Shown here one piece after another: positions 38,382 through 51,526 of a stretch of DNA of 64,000 bases (the first letter of the stretch is position 1; the number at the start of each line of letters is the position of its first letter). The stretch is from Pochonia chlamydosporia 170. Taxonomy: Eukaryota > Ascomycota > Sordariomycetes > Hypocreales > Clavicipitaceae. Location: contig NC_035791.1 of assembly GCF_001653235.2 (NCBI RefSeq), forward strand, positions 4,898,001 to 4,962,000, written 5' to 3'. The translations under genes and the position numbers were made by a program. The notes under the pieces were generated by a model. It did not search any database. It was not told the DNA's origin and saw only the letters and a program-made list of their open reading frames with translations.

Positions 38382-38816
38382 GGCTCTCGTTGCCAGCAAT
38401 ATTTGAGGCAGATGGACTGGGATTGGAGTCTTTGATTAAAAGCTAGATTGGTCGTTTAGCGTGTACTATTTCTGAGCTACTGGAGGATACATTACATTTC
38501 TGTATGAATCTATATAGACTTGAAGCCATTCAGTTATGTCGACATTGATATCCACACGACGTTGTCAAAACACACAAATCTAAACAATGTATCTTGATTT
38601 AAGCACGCTGCAAAATTTCTCCCAGACGCCATGCCCAGATGCCAAAGTCCATCTCTGAGACCGCATGCAACGTGGCATGCTAGCCTCGAGGCCTGTTCCA
38701 AAAAGCTACATCATAACAAATCACCAAGAAAGCAGGCATAGCAGCCAATCCTGCGTTTTTTCTATCACAATAAACCACGTAGATGAACCATATAACAGCA
38801 GTACCATTACCTCCCA
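38382..38816. other. Convergent 3' region GYP8 / VPS52
   Basis: About 435 bp between two stop codons, presumably both 3' untranslated regions. No coding sequence seen. Confidence 0.6.
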
Positions 38817-40963
38817 TCATGCATCAATCTCATGCGCCGTTTTGAGCTTCTCAAAATGCTCCTGCTGCTCCGTGGCCAACTTGCCAGTCGTGTCGCCGAT
38901 AATGGTCAAGATGAGAGAATAGTTGTTGTACAAAAATCGTTCGGTCTTGCGCTTGTCGTTGCCATACGACAGACTCTGCTTGGCCAAGAAACCCTCAATC
39001 TCACCACGTAAGCGGCGCAAGCTGGCAACGACGGGCTCATCATCTCCTGCATCCGCACTGAGTGCTAGGAACCCTTGCAAAAGCTGCCCGAAACGCTGGG
39101 TCACGACATGCGGTGCGGCTGTCATTTTCGCGACATCTGACGCGGATCGATTAGGTTTGCTGGGCAAGTTGTTGGTCAATAATCGCACTGATTCGCAGTG
39201 TCGATCCATGACTACCTGCAATCGTGGCCAAAGAAGCATGTTTGTGCCATTGATGTATCCGTCTACAGCAGGCACTTTACGACGCTGAAGTTCAAAGGCA
39301 AAGTGTTGGTTCAGGCGAATGCAAAGGAGGATACCCAGTGCGTCGAAAGTGTCTGCAACGAGATTTCGAGACAAGGTCTGGCCCAGCTCAAAAGTTGGTT
39401 CGAAAATGTAGTTGAAAGTTTTGGAAATTTGTGCATAAGACAATGCAGGTGAGAAAAAGGTTGCTAGAAATGTGTACTCTGCTGTTGCATTGTCGATCAA
39501 AGCGAGGTTGAAGTTCCTGAACTGCACCTCAAGATAGTGGGTTGCCGTGTCCTCTTCAGCAAGATATGAAGACATGGCGGCTTGGTTGGTCGTCTTGAGA
39601 AGATCCATGCGCCTTCCAAGATTAAAGGCATCATGAGGAGGTCCAGCTGCTCGTGTACTGGAAAGAACAGCTGTCATTCTTGTGGTATCCTCATGTCCTA
39701 TGGCGTCTGTTCTGTCAAGGATATGGGTCTTAATCTTCGCCAAGGCCCGCTCGTATCTGCTGAATTGATTGTGATAATACCACCGCATTGTGTTCATGTA
39801 GGCGAGAGATATTTCATCAGCGAGGGTTGCGTGATGTTTATGTAGAAAGGTGAATAAATCCTTGAAACGGAGGAAGTTTTGCTGCTGGATGATTTGTGCG
39901 TTGATATGTGGCGACCGAAGAGCTTTGATTTGAGCTACTAGGAAGTCCCGAATACGCTCAATTGCCTGCCCTGGATGTTAATACCTGATAACAATGCAAC
40001 CCTACATATTGCCAAGTAGGCTGAACATACCTTTAATGTGAGCTTTTCCAGGAGCGGGCCAAGTTCATCGGAGGCTTTGTTTAGTTGTGATCCCGAGGAA
40101 GACTTTTTCTTATGAATTGCTGTTCTCCTATCCAATTCGGAGAGTATCTTGGCCCACGATTCGTCAATGTGACCTGTTGAGATCTTGGATATGACCTCCG
40201 GTGACAGGCTAAGCTCCTCAACAAGCGGCCCGAGTGCCTTTTCAACCTCTTTGCGATTCTCCAAGCGCCGGTTCAGTGCAGCAGAGCGTTCTTGCAGGGA
40301 CTCTATGTCGGCTGATACGGTGGCAAGGTCGTTTCGGAAATCAGCCAAATTAATTTCGACCGAGTTGAGAACGTCGTCACAGGCAGTGATGGAACGATGA
40401 ATATCCTCAAATTTGGTCCGTTCCCTGTGGTCTTATCATCCAATGTCAGCGATACTCGAACCTGGAAGGGGAAAATATGGAGACCTACATTCTTCGACTG
40501 TTTGTGCTTTGCGCGATACTGCACTGGTATCCTCAGGAGGTTGCGACGCAGCCAGCTCCTTCAATGATAGTCCGCCAAAGTCATAGTCAAATTCGAGATC
40601 CGCTTCCACGATAGAGGTTGTTCTGGCTTTTCGCTTCTCATTATCGGCATCGATTTCGCAGGGATCTCTAAGCAGCCTCTCCAAAGTTTCTAGGGAATCT
40701 GCCAAATTCGGAACAGTAGAAGACTGTCGCAAGGAAGAACCGTTCAGGCGTCGCGATCCAGGGAGCAGCGATGTGGACGAATCATTGGATACTAGTGACA
40801 AAGACGAACTCCTTGGGGAATGACCAGCCCTTTGCGACGTCACATACGGACTGAGGTTACTCGATGTTCTGCGTGGTAGAGGCGAGTATGATCTGCTCCC
40901 TGGTTGCGGCGTGGACTGACCTGAGGCAGTTGACTGACCTCCAGCCAGCCGGTCGAGCCACAT
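38817..40963 (-). CDS. VPS52: GARP complex subunit Vps52
   Basis: Subunit of the Golgi-associated retrograde tether that captures endosome-derived vesicles at the trans-Golgi. Exons 40963-40489, 40431-40031 and 39965-38817 give 674 aa. The N-terminal ~130 residues are Ser-rich and probably disordered. A coiled-coil region follows (ERTKFEDIHRSI..., DIESLQERSAALNRRLENRKEVEKALGP), then the conserved Vps52 body (NTMRWYYHNQFSRYE, WPRLQVVMDRHCESVR, FLYNNYSLILTII). Intron 1 is 57 nt; the GATAAG acceptor at 40432 gives EEYHRERTKFED, while the CACAG seven bases further breaks the frame. Confidence 0.93.
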
Positions 40964-42785
40964 TTTGAGGGCGAGGGGATGAGGCCCTGCAATTCGTTGT
41001 ATGGGTTCTATATGGAGGCTATCATGCTCTTTGCGCGGATTATTTCAGCTGGTCGTCCTTTTTCGTTGGGGGTTGTTCCTGAATGGCATCGACTGCTGGC
41101 GGTTTGGGTAGAGCTTGAGTGCTGGCTTATGTTGCAGGTGCTGGGGGGTATGTATTGCCAGCTTGCAACGAGGCTGTCACTGGACCTTTACAATTCGGGG
41201 GACATTTGTGGCGGCGCAATGCTCATTGGCCATTGACACTTTACTCTGGTCATTATCAGCCACGGAGTCCAGCCACAGGCCCAGCATCTGGATAGCCTCA
41301 TGCACGATGGGCTAAGTTGAACTGAGCAAGATGGCATATGGTGCACAACACAAATTTAGGGGAAGCCTGGTATAAAAATATCAAGTGTGCTAAAACTTTG
41401 TTATTCAAAAGGGCACACGAGGGATGATGGCAGCATCAGATCGCTGCCCTACTCAGAAGCTTAGAGACAATACCTCGCTCCCTCAAATTATGTGCTGCAT
41501 ACCATAAGTGTATGCATAGGCATGCACGGCCATGGGTAGTGAAATCAAATTGCCTGGACGCATGACACCAAGAAGCACTCAAACTTGTTGAGAAGACAAT
41601 ACGGTGAATCAAATGCAGATGTGCATCTAGATAACCTGCAGCATCGTGATGTTCGGATAAAAATGGTCCAGCATGGAACGCCACTCACCTTGAGCCAAGG
41701 TCAACTGGTTACTTACTGTACCATGCAGCAGTCACAGGAGAGGACGGAAGCTTCAAGGTTCAAATGGTCCATGTCTGGTCTGGTCAATGTTCTGGACGTT
41801 TTGTCCCGCCTGCCCCTCAACCTGACCACTTGACCAAGCGCCAGACACCAGCGTAAGCTCAACCATTGAATGCTAACCCCCTCCTTCCATCTGAACACGG
41901 ACTGGAACTTCCCCCCACCAGAGGAGACCAGCTTGGGGGTTGCGCAGAGCATCAATTGCTGAGGGGCCCGCACACAACTACCAGACATATGCACCAAATA
42001 CTCCAGACGTTTTACGAGGCCCATACCGCGCCGTGGATTCGGTGAAAATTGCCAATGGCCTGGAGTTATATGTATTTGGACCTAGTGCAGCTTAGAATGA
42101 GCTCCTTATATCGATCAATGGTCTACTTAACGAGGAGCACTCTGCTTTAAACTGATGAGTGTTCGAAAGTTGGTGGGGTGGCAAGTTTTGGCTTGGCTGC
42201 ACTTGGGCGTTTAAGCAAGACAAACATCGTCCCAGAATTTACGCAACGTAGTCCCCTATGCCTACGATGCGAGAAAGGTAAAACGAGCTCATAAATGCTA
42301 ACTTAACTACACAATGTCAAAAGAAAACGTACGAAGTGTGGCTAGCTCTGTCACCTCTTACATGCGTAGGCATTCAAAGCTATGCCCCTCAGTGTGGGAC
42401 AGCCAAGTCAATCCCAGTTTGGTGTTTGCTCATGTGCGTCCAAGCTGTGTGTGTCAATGGTGGTACAGTACCTAAGAAAATGTGAAGCCTGTCGAAGTTT
42501 CCGTTTGATCAGAAGGGAAATTGAGCAATCGAACAATCACTTTGTGTCTTCGCGCGCATCTGATGTGTCTGTTCTGGTGCCAGGCACTACATGTAATTAA
42601 CTTTTGAGACCAGCTGGTCTGACCCAACAGTGTTGGTCACCAACTGCTGCACATATGCAAACACCTGTCGCAATAGAAGCGTCAGGTCAGGTCAACTGGT
42701 CTCATTTCCTCCAGTCCGTTCACATCGGTCCAGCCCAGCCCAGCCTAGTCTGGTCCCTCTAGTCCCTCTGGTCTTGTCGGCCTGC

Positions 42786-42824
42786 TGGACTCTGGGCTCT
42801 GGACTCTGGACTCTGGACTCTGGG
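42786..42824. repeat. TGGACTC tandem repeat
   Basis: Five head-to-tail copies of a 7-mer (TGGACTC, one variant TGGGCTC) about 225-260 bp upstream of the eIF5A start. Confidence 0.85.
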
Positions 42825-42880
42825 TACCCGCCCCAGGGCCCAATCACACATGCGAAGAAAAAAATTCAGGACGGCGCACC

Positions 42881-43014
42881 TTTTTTCCCCTCCGTCTTCT
42901 CTTCCCTCCTCCCAGTCCTCGACCCTTCTTTTTTCCTCCTCTCCACCCACTGTCCAGCACCTCCACTGCTTTTCAGTGCAAATCATCACTTCCGCTTCCT
43001 TTTCCTTCTACTTC
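42881..43014 (+). promoter_or_regulatory. CT-rich promoter/leader of eIF5A
   Basis: A strongly pyrimidine-rich stretch ends about 35 bp before the eIF5A ATG. Such CT blocks are typical just upstream of, or at, the transcription start of highly expressed fungal genes. Confidence 0.55.
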
Positions 43015-43048
43015 TAAACAAGTCCGCTTTCTTGCGCAATCCATCGCC

Positions 43049-44146
43049 ATGGCTGAAGAGGTGAGTTTGTAACGTTCGGGCTGGGTTGTCGTTGTTGTTG
43101 TTGTTTTTCTTGTTGGATTCTGCGCCGCGCCCGCAGTGCGCCGCCGATGTGTTTGGGCAGTGGGCAAAAAAAATCACCCCGCATCAACCCCCTCGTGCCT
43201 GCCTCCTCTGCCCGCCGCCTCGACTGTGTGGGTGATGAGCACTGCGTGCGGCGAGCCCCCACGACCATCTCGACGCACAACGACCAAATATATGGGACGC
43301 TGAGGCTTTGTTGCGGTTGTCGCCTTCGCTTCTGGGACATTGGGCTGAGCTGTGCGACAACATGATACGAATAAATCTGTTTTGCCGATTTGAAAGCATA
43401 ATTACTTCTGAATTTTTGACTGACTCAACTCCTGCACACAGCACGATGTTACCTTCGAGTCCGCCGACGCTGGCGCGTCTCTGACCTTCCCCATGCAGTG
43501 CTCTGCTCTGCGCAAGAACGGCTTCGTTGTCATCAAGGGCCGCCCCTGCAAGATTGTCGATATGTCCACCTCCAAGACTGGCAAGCACGGTCACGCCAAG
43601 GTCCATCTTGTCGCCCTCGATATCTTCACTGGCAAGAAGTACGAAGATCTCTCCCCCTCCACCCACAACATGGATGTCCCCAACGTCACCCGACGTGAGT
43701 ACCAGTTGGTGAGTAACAGCCCCGCCCTAAACCTCCATCCCAGCGCTTCAGGACCATTACCATGTCCAACATGAGTGGTCGGTCTACATGTTTCTTTAAG
43801 TCTGCTAACATGCCGTCTAGCTCGACATCTCTGATGATGGTTTCCTCTCCCTCATGAACGACGACGGTGACACCAAGGACGACGTTAAGATGCCCGATGG
43901 TGAGATTGGTGAGAAGATCAACAAGCTCTTCAAGGTCGATGAGAAGGACACCAGTAAGCTATTTCCCTCCAAATCGCATGGAACCTAATCCAGATGTACA
44001 CTTGGCCGCAAGTTCAGAACAAAGAGGATTGGTGTCTGTGTTGATGCATAAAGACAAACGCTAACTGGCTTCCCCTAGACGTTATCATCCTTACCTCCAT
44101 GGGTGAGGAAGCTGCCGTTGAAGCCAAGGAGGCCCCCAAGCAGTAA
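43049..44146 (+). CDS. Translation factor eIF5A
   Basis: Hypusine-containing factor that relieves stalled elongating and terminating ribosomes. Exons 43049-43060, 43442-43708, 43821-43953 and 44079-44146 give 159 aa, the usual eIF5A size. The first exon encodes only MAEE and is followed by a 381-nt intron, the longest intron in any model here; long first introns are common in highly expressed fungal genes. The modification loop [12 protein letters not shown] places the hypusine lysine at residue 52. A C-terminal OB-fold follows and the protein ends EAPKQ. Codon choice is strongly biased to C-ending codons, as expected for an abundant protein. Confidence 0.97.
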
Positions 44147-44958
44147 ATGAATTGATGAAGGCTCCACGCACGGCGCCAATGATTACAACAACCCCCTACG
44201 GAGAAATTTCGTCCGCATGATATCTGGGCAAATCGGAGTTTGTTATGATTCTAGGCACTTCAGATGTATACGGGGCGATAGATTTGGGTCAACGCGTGTG
44301 AGGATTCTATATGAACGGGATTGTATCGGCTAGCTGCAGCTCTGGTTACTCCTATACAGTCCAGGCGACAGCTTTAACCAATTTTTTTTTTCCTTTGTTC
44401 CTGAACGACTATCAGCCGTGTCAGCAGCACCTCATGCAGTTGTAGCTGGGCGAGTCATACCCCAAAAGAAAAAGATGAGATATAACGACCGTATTGAATG
44501 CTGTTCCATCTGGTGCAAGTGATGATTGTGATACAATCAGAGTTGGTTATTCGTGTTTGTTCATTGTAACCCTCTTCTATGTAACTTTGAGTCGCAAGTT
44601 CTAAGCACAACGGTAGGCAATTTTTTTTTTTAACCGCAAATGGCGATTGACAGTCCACTATAATGGCGGGTCGGCTATCCGACATGTGCCTGCGAGTTCA
44701 ATGTTCTATTGCAGAGTGCGGGTGGACCAAAACGGCCTGACAATGAGCCTCCATCCCACTTCTCGGGGCAGTCTGACAACATCACCTGTACAGCATGTGC
44801 AATGTACACGGCGGCTTTCATCCTGCTGCCTCTGAATTCTTGTTTTCATGAAATAGTTTACTCTTTCTTCAACCCCACTAGGGTTAATTCCACCTCGATC
44901 CCTCAAAAGCTGATTTTGTCTTGTAGCTGAATTACTTCATCTGATCACATTAATCAAC
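44147..44958. other. Intergenic region eIF5A / RRN7
   Basis: 3' region of eIF5A and promoter of RRN7, both on the + strand. Two short T-runs occur near 44381 and 44620. No gene is supported. Confidence 0.55.
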
Positions 44959-46832
44959 ATGGAGGATCGCCGTGAGCTTCGCCGCATGCCCCAAGGAGAA
45001 AGATGTCCCGAATGTGGGAGTCAACGGTGGTATTTGGAAGATGGCTTAAGATTTTGTTCGAGAGGACATCAAATTGAGGTAAGACATCTTTCTGGCCTGG
45101 TTAGCACATTGGAAGTCGACCAAGTTCTTACCTTGGTAGGGTTTTATCCAATTTCACGTTGGCGATGAAGAAGATGCTGGCAAAATGGGCCCTGTGGTCC
45201 GGAGGGAAAAGGAAAGACGGGAAACAGAAAAGCGCCAACTTGCCGGACAGGAGGGACACTCCCTCTTCCTTGAGGCCATTCAGCTGCTCCTACGAAAGCA
45301 AGTCTCGTTTTTAGTCCGTATCAAAGGTCACGCAGAGGAATTAGAAACGGTCGTTCGAGATCTCTGGGATCTACGCATTCGCGGGTACAGTTCCAACACT
45401 ATGGAATCCAATGCGTCAGACACACAACTCGAAATGTTCAGCTCCCAGCCTACTTCCACCGACGAGGAGAAGAATTTGTCTTGGAATTTGCGAACCAGAG
45501 CCCAGAGCTGGGATCCTGAACGCGGGTCTGATTGGCCAATGCCCCGATTACCCGAAACTATTGCGACTTGCTATCTTGGCTGTCTCTTATTGAGAATCCC
45601 TACAAGATTGGGCGATCTCTACACGTGGGTGTCGAATGGAAACATGCCTTATTTGAGAGCTGTGAGTTGGTCGTTCTTATGTCTGGCCGTCTATTCACTT
45701 GAGAGTCTAACGCCTGCCAGTTTCAAGAGCTGCCACACGAGATGCAGGATCGAATGCCTTCTGCGTATGCCAACGTGATGAGGCTGGCTTCACGCTCAGG
45801 CTTAAGCGGGGAGGAACTGCACAGAACTGTTATGGACAACGTTTTGTCGTACAAGTCGAATTATGATATGACGTTTCCAGAGTTAAACTATATTCCCATG
45901 CTTATCGAGTACACAAAAGAACTTTGTCTGCCTCGTATGTGCATACCTCCCCATCGCTTGGGCTTTGACGTGGCTAACTTCAGAGCAGCCGAAACAATTG
46001 TAGTTGCAAGACGACTTGCATCGTCTTTGGGCCTTGTGTTTTGCTTTCCAACAACGAAATCAAGGATTTATGCTCTTGATAATCCCGAAGTTCAAATTGT
46101 CTCAGTCTTAGCCGTAGCGGCGAAAATGTGCTTTCCATTTGAGATCTCCAGACTTTCTCTCCTAGACCTCACAGGGTGCTTATTGCCTTCTTTCAGCTGG
46201 GAAACCTGGAAGAGCATATTCCCAAGGGAAGGCTCAAACCTGGACCAAGGCGCACAGGAGCAAAATGGGTTCGACAATCTGACGCCTAACCAAATCACGA
46301 GTATGACGGATGAGGATTTTGATGCCTACATGACACATTTATCAGCGTCAATTGATCATAGCAACAGTGAGTCGGCGAAGCAGAATCCGTACGGGTGTAC
46401 AGGGTGAGTACTAATGAACACGTTCACAGATGAGGATGCAGTTGCCCAATTTTTTCCACCTGAAGCCCAGCATGCGCCTCCCTCACCTAAAATGGACGCA
46501 TCAGAAGGAGATGTTGAAGAGAGAACCCGTCATGTTCTTGCACAATCTGTCAAGCAGCGTGATGGAGGCAAGGATGGTGCCATTTCCGGCAAACAAGGCG
46601 AGATGATGTATGAGGCATTCCGCACAGTTGAAGACCTGTCACCTATTTCCTATGCATTTTACAAAGCAGCAGGTTGGTTTATACCCATTGATCACCCAGT
46701 GTTTATTGCGCATTTGCTCACATGCTCACAGGTGATGTATCTGGGCTGTCGATTGACACCATGACAAGGGCGACATACATGTTGGAGCACCGGATCGTAT
46801 CATGGCAAAAGAAGTCACAAGCAAGAGCATAG
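44959..46832 (+). CDS. RRN7: RNA polymerase I core factor Rrn7 (TFIIB-like)
   Basis: Subunit of the core factor that recruits RNA polymerase I to the rDNA promoter; homologue of human TAF1B. Proposed exons: 44959-45078, 45140-45661, 45721-45934, 45986-46366, 46430-46672, 46732-46832, giving 526 aa. The N-terminal zinc ribbon (RCPECGSQRWY...FCSRGHQIE) covers about residues 14-40, with CxxC and CxxH. The helical cyclin-like part follows, and the last exon encodes LSIDTMTRATYMLEHRIVSWQKK. The 51-nt intron 45935-45985 (GTATGT donor, GCTAAC branch, CAGAG end) is stop-free and a multiple of three. I remove it because LCLPPAETIVVARRLA then reads continuously like other Rrn7 proteins; without splicing the protein has 17 extra residues. 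Confidence 0.85.
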
Positions 46833-47224
46833 ATGGGTTGGGTCATGTAATTGGCCAAAGAAGCACAATTTTTGTACTTTATAGTTGCATGAGTTTTATG
46901 AATGATACCCAGACGATGAAGACTTACACCAACCACGCACGATGAGGTCTCAGTTTCCAGAGTGGATGTGGTATCCAAGCTTCCATCAATAGAGAGCACC
47001 CTGGCAATTGCGGCCGCCAGCAGCCCTCTCCGACCCACAAATTTGAGAGCACTGGCTGGTGGGCAGACCAGTCCACGAAAGCAAGCACATCAAAGTTTTC
47101 CACGTGACCGGGGGTATGACCTAGGGTTTTTTTGTGTTCGCTCCTTGAGCCCCACCAACTTTGCGCGCAGACTCGTTCGGCTCTACGAAACTTCACCATC
47201 GTCAGCGTCACAAAATCAGTCAAG
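46833..47224. other. Intergenic region RRN7 / ubiquitin-eL40
   Basis: About 390 bp that should contain the ubiquitin-eL40 promoter and 5' untranslated region. That untranslated exon ends at 47225, inside the start codon. No separate gene is seen. Confidence 0.5.
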
Positions 47225-47967
<743 letters not shown>

Positions 47968-48776
47968 ACGGTTTCACCCATGGATGTGGCGTATTGGTTT
48001 TTGGCATTCTGGGGATGGCAAGGACAGAGGCGCTTCACGGTTGACGAGCCTGGCTTTGTTTCTATGTTAGCATATACAGCTGAGGCAATCCAATCTAGAT
48101 GATGGCCACGAATGAAAGTTTTTGCATCAATAACAACATCTGGTCTCGGCGAAGGAGTGATAAATCGATAGTGATGCGATGTGCTGGAGGTATGGTTCTC
48201 TATACCGAAGGTTTTGGAGTATTGAATTGTCGAGAGGTCAATTGAGGACTTGATACATCATATTGGCGAGGATTAGCCAATGGGACAATTTCACAGACTG
48301 CATGTACGAATCGCTTCTGATGTCATGCCCAAAAATTGTAGCAGCCGTGACATCGAGCTTGCAAGATTGCCTGTAGACCTCTTATGCAAGTCATCCGTCT
48401 GAGAGGTAAAGCTTGCTCACACTACCAAAAGCGACGCCACGCCACACCAAGTTTTCGCCTATCGGAAAGGTGTGTGCGGCGGGTCCGCAGATTGTGGCTG
48501 GTGGGTGGAAGCTGTTTCCTCGGGTAAAGCGCGGGCATTTGGACGCTGCCTCTGTGGACAGCCCAGGGATGATGCACAGCTCCCTAGTGCTGCTGGTGGC
48601 TGACGACAGCTTGCACATGTGTCCCTGGCCAAATCGCAACCACCGTCAACAGCAACGAACTCGCAACATTCCACTCGAAGGCCTTAGAATAGCGGGATAC
48701 GAGCTCGGGTGACTTGCCAAACGACTAAGAAGCCAACAACACTACCACCATTGGAACCAGAATACCTCCTCCGAAT
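47968..48776. other. Intergenic region ubiquitin-eL40 / Yip1-family gene
   Basis: Two + strand genes flank this 0.8-kb space. No coding sequence is supported. Confidence 0.55.
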
Positions 48777-49882
48777 ATGTCTGGATCTGGATACGACGCG
48801 GTGGTGGACGTGGATGACGAGGTACGACAGAAACTCACGACTTCTACTCAAGCAAGGGCATGCGTTTTTGATGCGCTGCCGAACGTCTCCTGCTCACCTC
48901 ATTCTATCATACACTAGCTGCGCCTCTTCCAGTTTGCTAACATACTGGTCTAGGGCGACCTGGGACACACTGATCTTCAAGAAGATCTCGAATTCCACAC
49001 TTCCAATTTCAACGACACATCCCACGGCGGCCGCAAAGGTGCTCCGTCAACCCTTCCTCCTCCTGTCACGGCCTCAACAGGGGCATCCTCATCGAAACGA
49101 TTTCTTTGGTCCATATCCTTCTATTCACAGTTCTTCGATGTCGACACAACAGCTGTCCTGTCGCGATGTTGGGCGGCGCTCTATCCTCGAGCGAATTTCC
49201 TCGACGTTCTTGAGGGTAACCCCGATTTGTACGGGCCGTTTTGGATTGCGACGACTGTAGTGTTGATTCTGTTTTTGGGAGGCACAATCAGCGACTGGTT
49301 ATCGACGAGGGGCACCGCGCAGTTTGCATATGACTTTAGGTTGTTGAGTGGTATGTTTTCCCCCCTCGAAATACGTTAGCCCCTAGGGCCGCCATTATTT
49401 TCCCGAGAACTGTGAGACCCTTGGCAAAGAATATCGAATGCTAACCATTGCGTGCCTTTCTAGGTGCTGCGGGTCTGGTCTACGGATACACTCTATTTAT
49501 CCCCGTAGCCCTCTTCCTCGCCCTCCGCTACTTTGGCAGCGAGTCTGCCAATCTTCTCGAATGCTGGGCGCTGTACGGCTACTCTAATCTCATTTGGATA
49601 CCAGTTGCAATCATCAGCTGGTCGCCTATTGAAATTCTGAACTGGACCTTTGTTGCCGTTGGCTTCGGTCTTTCGGTTGCGTTCCTGCTACGCAACTTGT
49701 ATCCCGTACTCAGTGCTACAGACCGCCAGGTCAGCAAAGTGCTGCTGATTATTGTTGTCATCTTGCACGCAGGGTTGGCCATCACCATCAAGATCCTCTT
49801 CTTCGCGCACAACAGCCCAGCCGTGAAGAAACCTGCTGGTGACGATAAGCCCGCGGGCGACAAGCCAGTATTTCTATTCTAA
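48777..49882 (+). CDS. Yip1-domain Golgi membrane protein (YIPF1/2, Yip5-like)
   Basis: Small multispanning protein of the Yip1 family, which binds prenylated Rab/Ypt proteins in early secretory membranes. Exons 48777-48821, 48954-49350 and 49464-49882 give 286 aa. An acidic soluble N-terminus (MSGSGYDAVVDVDDEGDLGH) leads to the conserved segment FYSQFFDVDT, followed by PRANFLDVLEGNPDLYGPFWI. About five membrane spans follow, including FWIATTVVLILFLGGTI, LVYGYTLFIPVALFLAL and VSKVLLIIVVILHAGLAI. A short Lys/Asp-rich tail ends the protein. The segment order matches human YIPF1/YIPF2 and yeast Yip5; the exact subfamily is inferred. Confidence 0.88.
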
Positions 49883-50110
49883 GGTCCCTAGCTAGAGCTG
49901 GCGTTGAAACTCAGAAAGAAAGGGAGAAAGCATGTCACGCCGAACACTACAACTCGTGCTCAGCAGGAGAATAAATGGGAAATCATGACCAAGTATCTTT
50001 TAGTGTCCCACAACTTGTGGACAAAGTATACCAGTATTGTACAATATAAAGCGTTATCTATCAGCCAACTTAATCCGAAATGCCAGTCCCAATCACAAAT
50101 CCAACCCCCT

Positions 50111-50733
50111 TTAGTTCTGTCCAAATCCCTCTCCCTGCTTAACCCTCTCAACCGGACCGTTCTGCGCCTCCCAATCCAGCCAACTCCCCGGATACTCACC
50201 CACGTCCTCCCACCCAGCATGCTTCGCCAACCCAGCCGCCGACTTCGCCCTCACACCAGCCTTACAATAAAACAACAGCTTCGTATCCCTCGACGGTCTC
50301 TCAAACCCATACATGTCCTCGAAATCCGCATCCGGAATATGAAAGCTCTGCACAGCCGACGTAATCGGGATATTTATAGCGCCAGGAATCTTGCCCGTCG
50401 TCTGCAACTCCGCCGGCTCGCGGACATCTATCTTCGTTAGCTGGGCTCCTCACCCCGCAAAGTAGGCTACATACCAACAATAACCACCTTTGCAGGCGAC
50501 TTATCCTTCCCATCTACCAATTGTTTAATCTCGTCAAATGACCATATCTTGCTCCCGGGGACGACGTCATCAGAGTACCACCGACGAGATACGCCTATCC
50601 GCGGGACGGCTTGCCATTTTCGCGGAGGGACATACGCCGAGGCGCGGATATATCTATATGCAGTGGGAGCAGGTCGAGCCGTGGTGCGGAGGAGCGTGGG
50701 CGCCGCGGCCGTCATAAGCCGACGGGTGGCCAT
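50111..50733 (-). CDS. Mitochondrial rhodanese-domain protein
   Basis: Single-domain sulfurtransferase. Exons 50733-50475 and 50427-50111 give 191 aa. The first ~50 residues are rich in Arg, Ala and Thr with no acidic residues (MATRRLMTAAAPTLLRTTAR), a good mitochondrial presequence. The rhodanese domain spans about 65-185: SFDEIKQLV, VDVREPAELQTTGKIPGAINIP, and the active-site loop YCKAGVRAK with the catalytic Cys. The Asp of VDVRE is created by the 47-nt intron junction. It is convergent with the Yip1-family gene, with 228 bp between stop codons. The physiological sulfur acceptor is unknown. Confidence 0.88.
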
Positions 50734-51526
50734 GTTGATATTCCGAGGTGGTTTCTGGTATGTTGGGGTTTGGATTGAGTATGGTGCAGCTACTAGATCC
50801 CGTTGGCGAGTAGACTTAACCTTGCGCTCAGTATATGTCAGACATACCTCGCACAGTCGCGTGGGTAAATGGCGGCACCGTCGACAATAATTGTCGGTGT
50901 TGTAGTTGAAATTCGAGATGGATGCAGCTTGGCTGGTGGTTATCACTCCAGAGCTGTGGATACCTCGGGAAGCTCAAGGTCCAATGTCGCAATTTGCTGT
51001 GCCCGTTTTGGACTACATTATTGACTGGCCCTCACCTACTGCAACGCCACGCTCAAGCAGCAAAATTAATCACCCAGCACGTCAGACACAGCATTTTAGC
51101 TTAATGATTGATTCGCTAGTCTATATCAAAGACCTTCCTATCCCGTGATGACCTGATGAAATACCCCGCCATCCAATAATTAGACCACCGGCCAGAGCCC
51201 ATGGTGAAAAGTATATACAAAGGTTTCAAGTTATTAGAAATTAGATATCCCCAAAACTCCCATCCGCTCGTCCGTTCATCAGCGAGATTACTTGTGACCC
51301 ATGAAACCAACTGGTCTATTTGCATGCCACCGGCTCATTAATGCAATGCAGTTTAACACTATGCTTCGTCCTCTGGATCGATAAATTGAGCTCGTTGCCG
51401 GCTTATATCGTCTTTGTCTGGCAGCCGACGGTGATAGGTCAGTTTTGCGCAACCACGGGCTGTATTTGTTGTTCCTCATTTGTGAAATTCTTTTCACCGT
51501 GCCATCCTTTCACGCCCCATTACAAT
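50734..51526. other. Intergenic region rhodanese / ERG5
   Basis: Promoter of the rhodanese gene and 3' region of ERG5, both on the - strand. No coding sequence is supported. Confidence 0.55.

Larger units (their letters stand above)
40964..43048. other. Divergent intergenic region VPS52 / eIF5A
   Basis: About 2.1 kb. It has GTCTGGTCTGGT near 41773 and ACCAGAC near 41990, a TGGACTC tandem repeat at 42786-42824 and the pyrimidine-rich eIF5A promoter at its right end. No gene is supported. Confidence 0.5.
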
